Shown piece by piece: positions 20,032-32,024 of a stretch of DNA of 64,000 nucleotides. The position numbers were made by a program, and so were the translations under genes. The notes under the pieces are model-generated. The model worked only from the letters and a program-made list of their open reading frames with translations. It was not told where the DNA came from and ran no database searches. The stretch's first letter is position 1. Each line of letters begins with the position of its first letter. Source of the DNA: Euborellia annulipes (taxonomy: Eukaryota; Arthropoda; Insecta; Dermaptera; Anisolabididae); NCBI GenBank assembly GCA_023213315.1, contig JAKCPI010005410.1, positions 1 to 64,000 on the forward strand, given 5' to 3'.

Positions 20032-20459
20032 GGAACGAAATTCTTTAACGCGACTTACGCAGGGTGAAATGAGAGAAAATGTAACAAAATCGCGTTCCTA
20101 ACAAAAATGCGTTCCCAGCGCCCGAGCGACGGCGGAGGAAGGCGAGAGTAGCCGAAGCCTTGGCGAGGCCACGCCCATCTTCTCCTTCTCTTTATTTCCT
20201 GAGGAACTTCGTTCCTGCCGGGGGTCCTACGATCCCACACGTTTGCTGTTTTTTGGAACGAAGTTCTTTAACGCGGCTTACGCAGGGTGAAATGGGAGAA
20301 AATTTAACGTAACAAAAATGCGTTCCCAGCGCCCGAGCGACGGCGGAGGAAGACGAGATTAACCGAAGCCTTTGCGACGCCACGCCCATCTTCTCCTTCT
20401 CTTTATTTCCTGAGGAACTTCGTTCCTGCCGGAGGTCCTACGTCCCACACGTTTGCTTT
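20032..20459. repeat. GC-rich tandem pair with inverted ends
   Basis: Two units (20032-20254 and 20255-20459) share ggaacgaagttctttaacg, cttacgcagggtgaaatg, tgcgttcccagcgcccgag and cacgcccatcttctcc. Each unit starts ggaacgaa(g/a)ttc and carries its complement gaacttcgttcc near the other end, so each looks like a small MITE-like module duplicated in tandem. It ends in a long T-run. Confidence 0.8.
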
Positions 20460-20521
20460 TTTTTTTTTTTTTTTTTTTTTCCACAAATGTTCACAATTTT
20501 ATGCATTATTAAAATGTGATT

Positions 20522-20706
20522 GGCCCGGGAGCCGTGGCTCAGTGAGAAGACATTAGCTTCTCGCACCGGAGTCCCGGGTTCGCTTCCCATCCCAAGCGAG
20601 AAAAATTTATTTCATTTGATTTGACTACAAATCATTTGAAATAAATAGGGATGGGGTCTAAATGGCCTTAGATGCCGAGAAGGACCTTAAAAAAAAAAAA
20701 AAAAAA
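20522..20706 (+). mobile_element. tRNA-derived SINE (family 1), most complete copy
   Basis: A tRNA-like head with a box-A-like gtggctcagtgagaag and box-B-like gggttcgcttccc is followed by a body with an inverted word pair (atttcatttgatttg...caaatcatttgaaat), the conserved tail ggggtctaaatggccttag-atgccgagaagg, and a poly-A end. The tail recurs in eight or so other fragments in the window. The head does not fold as an intact tRNA. Confidence 0.75.
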
Positions 20707-21884
20707 TGTGATTGGATGTGTAGGACGACAAACATTATAGTTAGATTTACGTTTTCGATTTTGCTAAGAGATAGTTAGCTTAGCAAAATACTGTTAGGGG
20801 CCTTAATGTGTTTAAATAATTTAATTAATTATCTATTCGTTTTCAAAGAAGCTCAGTCATCACTTTTTATTTGAGATTCCAAAGGCGTCTCTCTGTCTCT
20901 CTGTTTGTCTGTCGCTTCTCTCTTTATACTGTTAATTAAAAAATTAAATGTTTGTCATTAAAACTTGTTTTTTCCCTATTTCTTTTTAAGAGCCTCTTAA
21001 AGCAGACATTTTGCATAAAATTTAAATGAAAAATATATAACCAACAATTACTGAATATAAAAATTAATTGAATGATTTAAAGAAAAAGAAATTTATTGAT
21101 TTGATTATGATTATATATTTCGATTAGAAAATGAGTTTATAACTAAATCAGGTTATCCGTAATTCTAAAATCTATAATCGTCTCTATTATTAATAAACTA
21201 TAAAGAAATCTATAGGCCTAATATTAAATAACAATTTATTCATTAGCTTTCTTTAATCTATACTTGGGCAATTTATTCAAATTTAAATTCATCCCTTTTA
21301 ATTAGATAATTGTCTGGTATTGCTTCATGTTTGTTTTTTTTTTTTTTTTTTACTAAAAAAAATTGGAAATAACTATGTTCTTAGAAGTAAGTTTTCTAAC
21401 AATCATGTCAAACTTATTAGCATATTATGGGCACGTGATGGAAAAAAGGCGTTTTTTAAATGAGATTTTACTTAAAAGTCATTTATATAAAATTCCTTTA
21501 AAAAGTGTATTCCACTCAATTAAATATAACTTCGCCGCCTTGAACATAGACAACCAATACACTTTGCTTTGTGATTGGTAGCCTCATAAGTAGCTAATCC
21601 AAGATTCCTTTATTTAATTAATACAGTTATACTTTACTTATTATTTTTTAGAATTTACAATTATTAGAAATTTTTAATCTTTTTTTTTTTTAATTTTTTT
21701 TTTTTTAATTTCTAATCTTAATTGTTAAGTGGTAAAATAATTTTTATTTATTTTATCGCGAATTACGAAATTTGCTATCCATTAATAAGGAGTAAACTTC
21801 CCATTTCAAAATTGCATTGACGAAATTTTTGATTTAAGTTAGGAGCTCCCCAGGCACGTAACACGAAACTTTTGAACAAATTCT
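20707..21884. other. AT-rich stretch without recognised gene
   Basis: Long homopolymers and AT-rich DNA. A 72-codon frame at 21363-21581 has no recognisable features and average local composition. Confidence 0.5.
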
Positions 21885-22040
21885 GTGAAAAAGTACTAAT
21901 ACTTTACTGATGTATATTTTTAATTTTTTTTTTCCAATATGTCGACACAAAAAAAGCTGGTGTTACAAGCACAGAACATAAATTTCAATTACCGAAGGTA
22001 AGAGAAAGGTGTGTGCTGCGCAACCATTCACACCAGATTT
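21885..22040. mobile_element. Helentron-like family 3' part, degenerate
   Basis: aaaaagtactaatactttac, atgtcgacacaaaaa, aagctggtgttacaagcac, aaggtaagagaaagg and cattcacaccagattttt match the end of the family in order, including the 3' hairpin. Confidence 0.7.
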
Positions 22041-22098
22041 TTATAAATGAATTTTGTAACTTGTTTTAGCAATGGCGAAACTGGCGAAACAAAAAAAG

Positions 22099-22362
22099 AG
22101 TATATCTAACAAAGCTGTGAGTGTTATTTATTAGCGAGACTAAACATCCCATGGCCCCCGGGAATTGAACCCAGGATCTCCAGCCTTTCCGTGGAAAATT
22201 TTTCTTTTAAGTTGAGTTTTATGGGTGTAGCTCGAAGGTCCGGTGGCCTGGTGCGATGGACAGCAAACCTCGGAAAGGCTGGAGATCCTGGGTTCAATTC
22301 CCGAGGGCCATGGGATGTTTGGCCTCGCCTATAAATAACACTCACAGTTTTGTTAGATATAT
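22099..22362. mobile_element. palindromic pair of family 2 SINE copies
   Basis: Arms 22099-22194 (minus) and 22262-22362 (plus) are reverse complements, from tatctaacaaa at the outer edges to ctccagcctttccg at the inner edge. The plus copy (22238-22347) has box-A-like tggcctggtgcgatgg and box-B-like gggttcaattcc. The same SINE lies at 11140. Confidence 0.75.
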
Positions 22363-23183
22363 ATCTCTATGGCCAATGAAGTACGTGGCTGTTGATGGAG
22401 GCTTTAATTTTTGGCTGCTCTTGCTTCCTTTCTTGTATATATATATCTCTATGACTTACAATTAGTTAAGTCCGAAAAGAATCGAGATGTTTTGAATACT
22501 AATATCTAATTCAAATATATAAATCTAGAAAATATTTAACAAAAGAGTAATTATAAATAATTTTTCATAGTATTAAGGTCTTATCAAGTAATTAACTTTC
22601 CAAAAATTATTTTTAAAAGCAAGAACTGATCTGCCCTATTTTTTTCTACTGCGAACCCGATGACACAGCCGGTCTTCCTTCCTTATTTGTTCCACTAATT
22701 TAAAATTTAAACTTTTTATTAGACCCATTAACGTTCTTGGTGCAAAATGTTAATCTTCTAAATGTCAGTGTCCCACACCAAAATTGTTATAAATGAATCA
22801 CAAATTTTCATTTTGTTAAAAGGAAAAACGTATAGCTACTTTACCTCTCTCTTTCTGCGTGCTGTTGTTGTTGTTGTTGTTGTTGATGACGGGTTGTTGC
22901 CTTTTTTCTGGTCCCCCTTTGTGCATTCCAGTCATAAACTCCGCCTTTTAGACTGATACTTGACTATTTTCACATCTATATGTTAAACTTCGAATTTTTA
23001 TAATCAAATTTTTTTTTTTTTACTTATCTCACAAAACCGTATCTATAAATTTTAATTTTTTTTTTTTTTTTTTTTTTTCTGATAAATTTATTACTTAAAG
23101 AAAATAGTTATTATTGAGAGAGCTATCCAAGCTATGAATTTTTAAAGTAAACAAGATAATCGGGCGAATTCAAGTTGTAATGA
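22363..23183. other. no gene recognised
   Basis: AT-rich DNA with a GTT microsatellite (about 22863-22885) and T-runs. No supported coding sequence. Confidence 0.5.
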
Positions 23184-23442
23184 ATAGAGTGCAGTGGCGT
23201 CATTTGGGGGGGAGGGGGGCATTTGCCCCCCCCAAGGGCTCTGATTTTTATAAAATTTTATATTATTCTAAATAAAATGCTCCAAAATACATCTACGAGT
23301 ATACAAACTGTACAAAATTAAACAATTAATTAAATTAAATATGTTTTGGCCAAATTTGAGTACCCATTTGTAAGTAAATTTTAAGAAAAAAAATGTTTGC
23401 CCCCCCCCCAAGAAAAAGTGAAATGACGCCACTGATAGAGTG
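23184..23442. mobile_element. hAT MITE with perfect 8-bp target duplication
   Basis: The duplication atagagtg (23184-23191 and 23435-23442) flanks a 243-bp element with a perfect 14-bp terminal inverted repeat, cagtggcgtcattt and aaatgacgccactg. G-rich and C-rich runs lie just inside the ends. Non-coding. Confidence 0.9.
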
Positions 23443-25845
23443 GCGCATTTTTCTTTTCGAAGACATGATATTATAATAGAAATTAAAAAAAAAAAAAAAT
23501 AAAATTATAATTAGGCCTACAAATAACTTGTACAAAAACTATGAGGGAAGTTTAAAAAAAAACAAAATAATTATTTATTACTTTCTTTATTCAAATGTAT
23601 CACAGTCAGAAAAGACAATATACAAAAATTTTTTTTTTTTTGATATTCACAAAATAATTTTTTTTTTTTTTTTTTATTTTTATATTTGGAGATCTTCTCT
23701 TGACTAAAAAAAAAAAAAAAATAAAAAATAAAATTTCAAGCAAGCTTATGTACAATAACAAATAATTATATACATAATTTACATAGTAAATACAATTGAA
23801 AATAAAAAATAAATTTTAATACTATACAATAGAAAATAAATCGAAGAAATATAAAAAAAAAAAAATAATAATCAAAAAAATAAAAAAAAAGAAACAAAAT
23901 TTTTGGCACTATGAATCCACAAAAAAAAAAAGAAAAAAATATAAAAAAATTGAGAGGAAAAATAATTTTTTTTTTTTTTGAAAATCAAAATAAATAGCAG
24001 TTTTAATAGATACACAAAATTAGAAAAAATTATTTTAGCTTGACTTTTTTTTGTTTTTGAATTTTTTATTGTCCATCCTTTCCAAAAGAATCTGGATTAT
24101 ATCTGAATGATTTTAAAGGTTTTTGAAAGTATATTTTGAACTTTAGAAGATAGAGGAAATAAAATGTAATTTTGTATTTTGTGTTTATGTTAAAAAAATA
24201 TTTATCAAATAAACTAAACTTATTATTATTAATATTCAATAAATTGATTTTATTTTTGAGAGATAATAAAATTTGTGATCTAATTTCAATCGGTATTCAA
24301 GTAGATGTTTAGACAGATACAATCCCAGGTTCTTTACCATGCTTAAATCCTTCATCTCAGCTACTATATACTTTATTATAAACAAGGGTCGAATTATTGT
24401 GATCACTTATTTTGGACCAGTTCTAGACCATAAATAACTCGGAAAGTTTTCTAAAAAAAAATGATTGAAAGGTGCCTATCTCGCCCTGTAGGGTTGACTA
24501 GGCTTTAACGTGTATATTTTCTCTCTTTTTATACAAAAATATATAATATTATAATAATATTTAGGCTATTTGATAATTAAGTTAAATGACATTAAATTTG
24601 CAGCTTCAAAAAAAAGCAATATTACTGTTTTTATTTTTGTTTTGTTTGTTGTTTTTGTATTATTTTATAAATTAGTATTATTTGTTTGGATCTTACCAGC
24701 GAGGACTTGTGCCTCTAAGCGGATCGTTAATAAATTTATTTATTTATTTATTAAAACCTGGAAGCTTGTTAATTTTTTAGCTGCAAAAAAAAAAAAAATG
24801 CATGAAAAATATAGGCCCTTTATATAAAAAAAAAGTAATTTCAAGATGGTCAAACAAAATTTTTACTGATCAATCAAATAATTTTTTACCCAGTTAAAAA
24901 TCTTTCTTCTAATAATAATTTTATTCAAGTAAAAAATTATAATTTCAAAACGTATACTTGGTTTCCCTTTTAAATGTATTATATTCAATTTGGTTTTAAT
25001 TAAAGTCACTTATTTTAATAATCAAAAAGCCTTCCTATTCAATAGACAAGCAATTAATAAGAAATAAATTTTTTTTTATATATAAATAAAGTATTTAATA
25101 TATTTTTTTAATCTATATATTTATTTAAAGGAACTTGAAATTAATAAAATATATCAAAACTAAAATTAATTAGAATCTATGTTATTAATTTAAAAAAAAA
25201 TATTCGTGCTCGTTTTTTTTTACAATATATAAGTATATTTACATTTAATTGCTTATTTACATTTGTTCGTTTAAGTAGGGGTAGGTGGGTGGATGGCATT
25301 GCACTTCGCTCTCTCGTTTATCCGATTATTTTTATAAAAAATAATCATTCTAAAAAGAATTTGAATATAACAATTATTTAATTATAGCCTGTATTCTTGC
25401 CAATACAAACGAATCTGAAAAAACACTTAGTTTTGGTGTAGGCTAAAGTTTTTCATTCATGCTATAATAAATATTTGTATTAGAGCATATATTCGATGCC
25501 TTTATAAACATCTTTTCATTTATTAATATTCTTGAAAATTTTATTGTATTTTTTAAAATTTCAAATAATTAAAAATACCAACAATACCTTTAAAATTCGT
25601 ATTTGAATTTCAAATAATTATATATTATTCAGAGAAAACAATAATTTTCATATTATATGGAGATTATTTTTTTGATTTATTGTAGTTGATTGAAAATTAT
25701 CGTCATTCAGGGAAATTTTTGTGTTCTATACTTTTCTTTTATTGAGTCCTCATTTACTTTTCATTTTTTACAACGCTTTTTTTATTTGGAAATCTTGAGG
25801 CCAGGGACCGTAGACGGAAAATTTTTCTCCCAAGTAAAAATGATT
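23443..25845. other. very AT-rich, low-complexity stretch
   Basis: Dominated by A and T runs up to about 20 bases, especially 23480-24080. Apart from a possible Penelope-related word (accagcgaggacttgtgcctc, near 24697), nothing is supported. Confidence 0.5.
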
Positions 25846-26052
25846 AAAAATGATCGAGGCCGCAACTAGTCTGTATAGTGAACTTTTATGGACCCACAGG
25901 GATATACAAGCCCGCGCCAGGGACACACATTTTTCTTCTGGTCACTTTCAATCTACTGTGTGTGTCCATGGTGAGGGCGTGTATATCCCTGTGTGACTCT
26001 AAAGTTCAATATGCAGACTAGCTACGGGCGTGTGGATCCCTCGATCATTTTT
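25846..26052. repeat. diverged foldback element
   Basis: Left arm (25846-25931) and right arm (about 25957-26052) share aaaaatgatcgagg, actagtctg, gaactt, cacagggatatac and ggacacaca in inverted order, with many mismatches and indels. No hammerhead-like box seen. Confidence 0.55.
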
Positions 26053-26837
26053 AAACCTTTTTGCTCGGACTCCAAAGAAATAAAATTAAAAATCATATTT
26101 CTCTCTATATATTTCGTTTTTTTATAATTTTTTTTGAATATTCAGAGGTGCGCCTCTGGCTCTGGCTCTGGTCTGCTTGAGACGATAAAAATTTTTGTTT
26201 ATTGATTTTTCTTCTAGCTTATAATAATAAAATAATCATTTTGCGATAAAATATTCTATCTACACTTGATAAAAAAAATACATAAATAAACTAAATAGGA
26301 TCTATTGATAAATCGAAAAATAATAATTAATCGTTTATGATATGGAATGGAAACAAAAAAAAAGTTGAGATTTTTCTTACATGAATCTGATAAATTATTA
26401 ATAAGAGAGTTTTTAAAATTTAAATAATACCAAAATACAGATTTTTATTAAAATACATAAAGAACAGAGCATATCTATATTGTTTTTTTTTTTTTTTTTT
26501 TTTGGACCTTCAATAATAATAATTTAATTTTCAAAAATGTTTTGGTATTATTTCTATTTTTTTTTTTATTTTTTATAAAATTGATTTCGATAAAATTTTT
26601 GTTTTCACTGAATGAATTAGGCCGCTTTCACAAACACACACACTTACATACACACCGCTTTTAGCCGGCCGGTCGCAACCGGGTTAGGGGATACTATACA
26701 TGGAACGTTTCACAAACGTCGGTCAAGTTCATAGCCTTCGAAATAGTATTGTTTTTCATACCCAGGCCTTCTAGGATTTCATTAGTTAGAAACAAATTCA
26801 TAGAGGCAGTTTAGTGATTTTTTTTGTGATTACTCAC
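26053..26837. other. 3' flank of the meteorin-like gene
   Basis: AT-rich DNA with a less AT-rich island (26620-26720) close to the stop codon. tttatt at about 26442 would read AATAAA on the minus strand and could be a polyadenylation signal, but choice of site is uncertain. Confidence 0.35.
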
Positions 26838-28060
26838 TCAACTTTTGAGCATGCAATGAGCGGACCCATCACGGTTGAGTTCGCCGACGAGCATAGCCCA
26901 ATCCTCGAGTCTAGGGGCACATGTTAACGCCAGGTCACCAAGTTTTTTCCTCGCCATAAACACAAACTCCCCAGTGCCACGTTTCGCATGACAGTGTCTC
27001 GGCACATGGACCACTAAACGAGGTTCTAGGCTGTTATCCAGCCACATTTCGGGTTCGATATCGTCGTCGATGTCCAAATCAACATCGTCGTCTTCGTCAC
27101 TGACCGATCGTGAGCGACGTAAATGGCGACTAACTCGGATTAGTAACCGAGTGGACGCGCCGCTTACTGGACTACCTGCCTGAGGGTCAGGCTCAGGGTC
27201 ATTCTCCGCGCTTGTGATGACCCCCCGGGCTACCGTGTCCGATGTACAATATGCATGGGCCAGCTCCTCTCGGGTACAAGGCCGACAATCTGAAAAGAAC
27301 AATAAAACACTTGTTACATTTTTTTGTTTCCTGAAAAAGGTAGCATACATTAACCCCTGGATTATAAAAATAGCAGAAAATTAGAAGCATACGATGACGG
27401 ACAGAACCACATCGTATTGAATCCAACAGAAATCGCTTTCCTTTTTAATGTTATATACCTCCTGGGCCCTCCTAATATGCGAAAATATATGAATGTGGAC
27501 CCTCCTAATATGCGAAATTATATGAAACAGATTCCTGGCGATTTTTTCTGCCCATTCCGATACTTTCTAATTTGTTTGAGTTTGAGATTTGGCTAAATTT
27601 ATTAATTAATAACTGGGAATAAGATTTACCTTCTGCGGGATCATAAGATTGAGCGCCCCTTGGTAAGGGTTGTAGATCATATTCGAGTAGAGCGACTCGT
27701 CGTTGTACGTCTCCTGGTTCAGAGGCATCAGCCTCCAAATAAATGGCAGCTTGACCAGCATGACTGAGTAGACAGCTAGGTGTAGAGGCTGTAGGTTGTA
27801 GAGGTACTAAGCCTCTTTCTCTTGTTTCAAGATAGGCGCGCCAGCCGATGGCGCCGAATTTTGAAGTGGCGTCTCCGGAACGCCCAAGCGCGGTACGGAG
27901 GCGTACACAACCGCGGAACTCGCGAGCTGTTGCCCCCAAGCGTAGAACAACGCGTAATGCGCCACGTGGGTACGCCCAAGTGACACGACCCTCGCGACAA
28001 CGAAGGTACACAGGCGTCACGCCAGGTTCAGAGGAGCCCGATGCTGATGCAGACAGGCCA
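26838..28060 (-). CDS. meteorin-like secreted protein, last two exons (5' exon not found)
   Basis: Exon 27630-28060 joins exon 26838-27289 across a canonical GT-AG intron (donor gtaaat, acceptor ttttcag); phases agree (G+AT gives Asp). The protein reads SSEPGVTPVYLRCREGRVTW, AYPRGALRVVL, then CRPCTREELAHAYCTSDTV, RLLIRVSRHLRR, GTGEFVFMARKKLGDLALTC and APRLEDWAMLV. Order, spacing and cysteines match the meteorin/METRNL family, secreted growth factors of neural and other tissues in vertebrates. About 294 residues are recovered, close to the vertebrate length. The upstream exon must end with two bases of a codon completed by T, which would restore the family's Gly-Ser-Gly-Leu junction and supply the signal peptide and first cysteine. 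An acidic run DEDDDVDLDIDDD is unusual. Base composition is far more GC-rich than the neighbourhood, so it is presumably under coding constraint. Confidence 0.9.
27467..27528. repeat. two 30-bp direct repeats in the meteorin-like intron
   Basis: ccctcctaatatgcgaaa followed by (a/t)tatatgaa occurs twice in succession. Confidence 0.7.
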
Positions 28061-28538
28061 CTGAAAAGAAAGAAAGTATTATTAACTCGGGGGAAATTAT
28101 TTACAAACAACAAATGTGTTTACTCCGGAAAGTAAGGATTTCTTGGGATCATACAGGGATCGATTCCGGTTTTCCTTCCCACGTTGATCATACAATTGGA
28201 TCAAGCTGGATATGAACGTCTTAAGAACATATTTAATTATTTATTTTCTTAATTCTTATTACTTTCTCTTAATTTATTATCTCTTGATAGTTTTTTAACT
28301 GCTGCTTTAGTTAATATTGAAAAACATTTAATGACATACTCTAGTTTTTGGATAGGGAAATTCTTCCTGCTCTCGTAAAAACTCCTTTTCATCAGTTAAT
28401 GACCCATTTAATCAGATTATCACCTTTCAGATCTAGTTTTAGAATATACCGACAAAGAAGCCTGACCGAATAATAGACTACGTAAAAACCATTATGTTCG
28501 TTATTTAAGTCTTCTTAATATGCTAATAGACAGAGCGT
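28061..28538. other. upstream intron or flank of the meteorin-like gene
   Basis: AT-rich. I searched the minus strand for a signal-peptide exon with a phase-2 donor and found none convincing. Confidence 0.4.
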
Positions 28539-28610
28539 GTATTATGCATGGGCGTAGCCGGGGGAGGCAGGGGGGGCCGTTGCCCCCCTGGCTGGTCCTA
28601 AAAATTAAAA

Positions 28611-28641
<31 letters not shown>

Positions 28642-28818
28642 TTCCCATTGGAAATTTTGTTTTAACACCCCAATTCACTACATTAATTTAATTTGTTTGT
28701 TTTAAATGTTAAATAAATAATTAATACTCTATGTATATATTAATTGCAAACCCCCTCGTTTATGCTCCTAACGAGGGGTTGGCCCCCCCTAACAAGAAGT
28801 CTGACCCATGGTAATATG
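28539..28818. mobile_element. hAT-like MITE with near-perfect target duplication
   Basis: Flanks gtattatg and gtaatatg (7 of 8 identical) border a 264-bp element starting catgggcgtagccgggg and ending ctgacccatg. G-runs and C-runs lie inside both ends. A TA microsatellite (about 28612-28640) lies in the interior. Confidence 0.6.
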
Positions 28819-29442
28819 ATTATTGAATTCAACAATAAGTCTAATTAAAATACTTTATTATTTAAACAAAAGAAATGTCTCTTTGGGAAATGAATAATTT
28901 TAAAAGGAACACCCTGTAAATGGGCTATTTCTGATCAGGATAATTAATTGATATGTGTCTTATCAATCAGTTCTGGTTCCTGTGATAAGGACTAATTAGT
29001 CACCGGGCAGGAAGGGAGGGAATCGGGAAAAGGCGACAATCCCACGGGATCCTGCTTGGGACCAGGACAGAGAGGCTCTCTATTCCTTCTCTCACTCTCT
29101 CTTTCTTATTGCATTAATTCAATCCATTTGCTGTTTATTTTATTTACGAAATATATTCCCTAGAGAAACAAAAAAATAAAACCTTGCTTAAAAATCTCTA
29201 ATATTTAGGTGAATTGTAAAAAGTTAAAAAAAAATCGGGCTTTTATTAAAATTGAGAATAATAATTAAATAAATTAAATTAAATTAAATAATTAATAAAA
29301 AAGAATCATAATAATTTATTCATTCTTCGGGAGAGAAAAATAATATTGTAATTAAAAGATGGAATCTCGATTTTTCGCCTTGTTAAATTGAAATTATTTT
29401 TAAATAAAGAGCATTTTTTAATTGATATTTTATATTCTTAAA
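28819..29442. other. no gene recognised
   Basis: AT-rich except 28960-29110, which is moderately GC-rich and contains gtgataaggactaattagtc and pyrimidine-rich runs. It could be a regulatory or 5' untranslated region of the meteorin-like gene; I have no direct evidence. Confidence 0.3.
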
Positions 29443-29559
29443 TTATATTGGCGCTAAGGAGATCGTGAGCTCGGGGGAGATGTCGTATCGCGCGTCGCTG
29501 ATGTGCTTTGATGTAGTCTTTGTCCCCGAATATTTTTTATTGGCTAGGATGTCGACCTT
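29443..29559 (-). CDS. candidate terminal exon of an unidentified gene
   Basis: On the minus strand the sequence after tactcctgtgcag (possible acceptor) is open for 38 codons, KVDILANKKYSGTKTTSKH then ISDARYDISPELTISLAPI, followed by TAA. The codons are strongly biased to C at the third position and the segment is much richer in CpG than its flanks, as in the meteorin-like gene. I do not recognise the protein. The remaining exons would lie at higher coordinates. The exon could start up to about 20 bases earlier if the acceptor is different. Confidence 0.4.
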   Translation of the reverse strand, partial: KVDILANKKYSGTKTTSKHISDARYDISPELTISLAPI

Positions 29560-29622
29560 CTGCACAGGAGTACTCACTGGGCGTGAGAAACTTTTTTTAA
29601 TAAAAATATTTATTCTAGATCA

Positions 29623-30264
29623 GGATTCCCAAAACTTTTTTGACCGCGGCCCGGTAGGAGATTTTAAAATTTTTCGAGATGAAAAAAAAAAAACATTTAT
29701 TTACAAAACAAATTTGATTTTTTTAATAAAAATCATGTTATTTAATCAGGAATAAATAACAGAAGAAAATGCAGCCAGGATTTTTTCTTTAAAGGAATAT
29801 ATTTTCAACAGCTAACATTTCGACCTTGGTTAAGGCCATCTTAGGAGATGATAGATGTCATTATGAATATACAGTAGTATATATTTGGTAGTGCATTACA
29901 TTTTGACCTCTGGTGTAAAATAAAATTTATTTTTTGTTACACCAGAGTGGCCTCTATGCCAATATGTAATACAATACCAAATATATATACATAATGACTT
30001 CAAACAGCTCCGAAGATGGCCTTAAACAAGGCCGAAACGTTTGCTGTTGAAAATATATTATTTAAAAAAATCCTGGCTGCGTTTTCTTGTTATTTATTCC
30101 TGATTAAAATTCTACCAGCCATAAAATACCCTTGTAATAATCAAGTTATTTGTTTGTTTATTTCATACATAAAAATTGCAAAAAAATTTTTTTTGTATTT
30201 TTACAATTTTTTTCGCGATTCGGCAAAATTTTTCTTCGACCCGGTGCCGGGTAGCTGGTCTAGA
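29623..30264. mobile_element. possible hAT element interrupted by a Penelope-like foldback
   Basis: Starts caggattcccaaaac after ttctagat; a possible right end is gtagctg followed by gtctagac (6 of 8 identical to the left flank). Both end regions carry cggcccggtagg-like words. The terminal repeats match poorly. Confidence 0.3.
29746..30105. repeat. foldback of two Penelope-like terminal fragments
   Basis: Inverted arms share aatcaggaataaataac, gcagccagga, ttttcaacagc and a box tcgaaatg / ccgaaacg preceded by the hairpin ggcctt...aaggcc. The cores read CCGAAGA and CCTAAGA instead of CTGANGA, so any ribozyme is probably dead. Confidence 0.6.
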
Positions 30265-30726
30265 CGTTTTTTTAAATTCCTTTTTCTGTTTCATCGATTC
30301 TTTTCTGACTATTTAAATTAAACTAGTATTCTGTTTCGATTCAGACAATCTCGTACAGATTGCTAACACGACTTATCAAAATTATTTATTTATTTTTATT
30401 TTTTGCATATGAATTAAAATAATTATATACCTATCTAATATATTAATGTCCCTGATATACAAAATACAATTATTATTTATGCATTTTGTGTTATTATTAT
30501 TAAATCATACAAGCAAAAAAACTTTACCGTTAAATAACTACAAGAGAGTTAAGTTGATAAAAAAAATACAGAATATATAATTTCAGATCTTTACCCTAGA
30601 TAGAAGAAAATCATTAAAGATTAACAAACAAGAGTCGAGTTATAGAATAAAGATAGAGAAGAAAATCTCTTTGTGACCTTAATTACATACAATGTCTTAA
30701 GCCAGGAAATGATTTATAGATTTTTT
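30265..30726. other. no gene recognised
   Basis: AT-rich DNA without supported features. Confidence 0.5.
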
Positions 30727-31406
30727 TACTTTCTCTTACCTCGTATATATGTAATATATATAGAGAGAAAGTATTGGTTCATGTCAAAAATTCGATGTCG
30801 AGTTTTGATGAATCTCACGTTTTGAGGTCCCTGAATCAAAAAGTGGTTTTCGCGCATGGTCTGTCTGTCTGTCTGTCTGCTGTCTGTCTGTGTGTCGGTG
30901 TGTCTGTGTGTCTGTCTGTGACAAATATCTCAAGAACGAATGAGCTAGGAGGTTGAAATTGTATATTTAAGTTGGGCACCCCCTGGGACCTAACACGAAG
31001 CTTTTGAACAAAATCGACCAAAGAGTACTAGTGTTTTACTGATGCACTTTTTCAGTTTTTTCGTTTTCTCAAAATTCGCTCCAACGATTTTTTTAAATTC
31101 AAAAATCAATTATTTTTTAGATGCTCTTTAAAATGTATATTCTTATTTTGTGATTGAAATCTTCTGAAGACCACTTTACTCTTGTTCTTCATAGGAAAGA
31201 TAGGAATCCCTATGGTTGCTATGGTAACAAAATATAAATATTTTCCCAACTTATAAATTTTACATCTTGAATTCAAATGTACCCTACTGTCGGTAACTAA
31301 ATATATCTCAACACAAAAAATCTGGTGTGACAAGCACAGTTCACAACTTTCGATTACCGAAGGTAAGAGAAAGTTGTGTGCTGTGCGCAGTCACACCAGA
31401 TTTTTT
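30727..31406 (+). mobile_element. Helentron-like family, full-length copy
   Basis: Starts tttactttctcttacc with a small hairpin to agagagaaagta. It continues gtcaaaaattcgatgtcgag, a TCTG/TGTG microsatellite (30860-30920) and a conserved ~400-bp body, and ends with the long hairpin aatctggtgtgac...ggtaagagaaagttgtg...gtcacaccagatt. No coding capacity. The 13-bp word actttctcttacc at the start is repeated inverted (ggtaagagaaagt) within the 3' hairpin. Confidence 0.85.
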
Positions 31407-32024
31407 GTCTTTAGGCTATTTATACTTCACGATTAGGATAGTGTCATTTTTAAGATGAGGGGTTGGAAGTCTTTTGTGTTGCCTGTTGCAAGTGAGAGAG
31501 CTGCACTATTATCAGATGAAAGATCAAGTTTCAGCACCAAATGGACCTTAACACGTTAAAGGGAAAAAAAATCAGTTGGTAGTCTTTGTTAGAGTGCTAT
31601 ATTACAGTCAAAAACTTTTCTTTCTTCTAAAGAAAAGTGAAATCTGAGTGGTCGTGATAATTTTACGTATAATTAATTCTTTGTATTAAGGGATAGCCAA
31701 AGGATGATATTCTAGTCCATTGATTTTGCGTGATGGCCTTTGAAGACAATCGAAGTCCTAGAGGTTAATTGTTTAAAAAATAAAATTTTAGAGCTTCTAA
31801 GTGTTGTTCCTCGGTGTTATGTGGGAGTCGCTTACATTTTAATTATACATAATTGTACTCGCCAATCGTCGGTTAAAGAAAATCATAAAGAACCGAAACG
31901 TTGGCCTGTTGCTGCATAAAAATAAAATAATTTTGGCTGCAAAGTTTTGTATAATTTTTCACTCCACCTTATAATTCTCCAGCCAGCTTAAATAAATTTA
32001 AATTAAATAAATTAAAACTTAATT
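31407..32024. other. unique DNA with a lone Penelope-like fragment
   Basis: Only 31820-31965 is recognisable: it has ccgaaacgttgg, then ataaaataattttggctgc, the tail arrangement of the foldback family, here without an inverted partner. Confidence 0.45.

Noticed and set aside
20522..20600. tRNA gene suggested by box A and box B words
   Set aside because: No cloverleaf with a proper acceptor stem; the sequence continues into the SINE body and poly-A, so it is annotated as a SINE head.
27848..28135. 95-codon + strand frame rich in Arg and Pro
   Set aside because: It is the antisense shadow of the meteorin-like exon, caused by that exon's high GC content.
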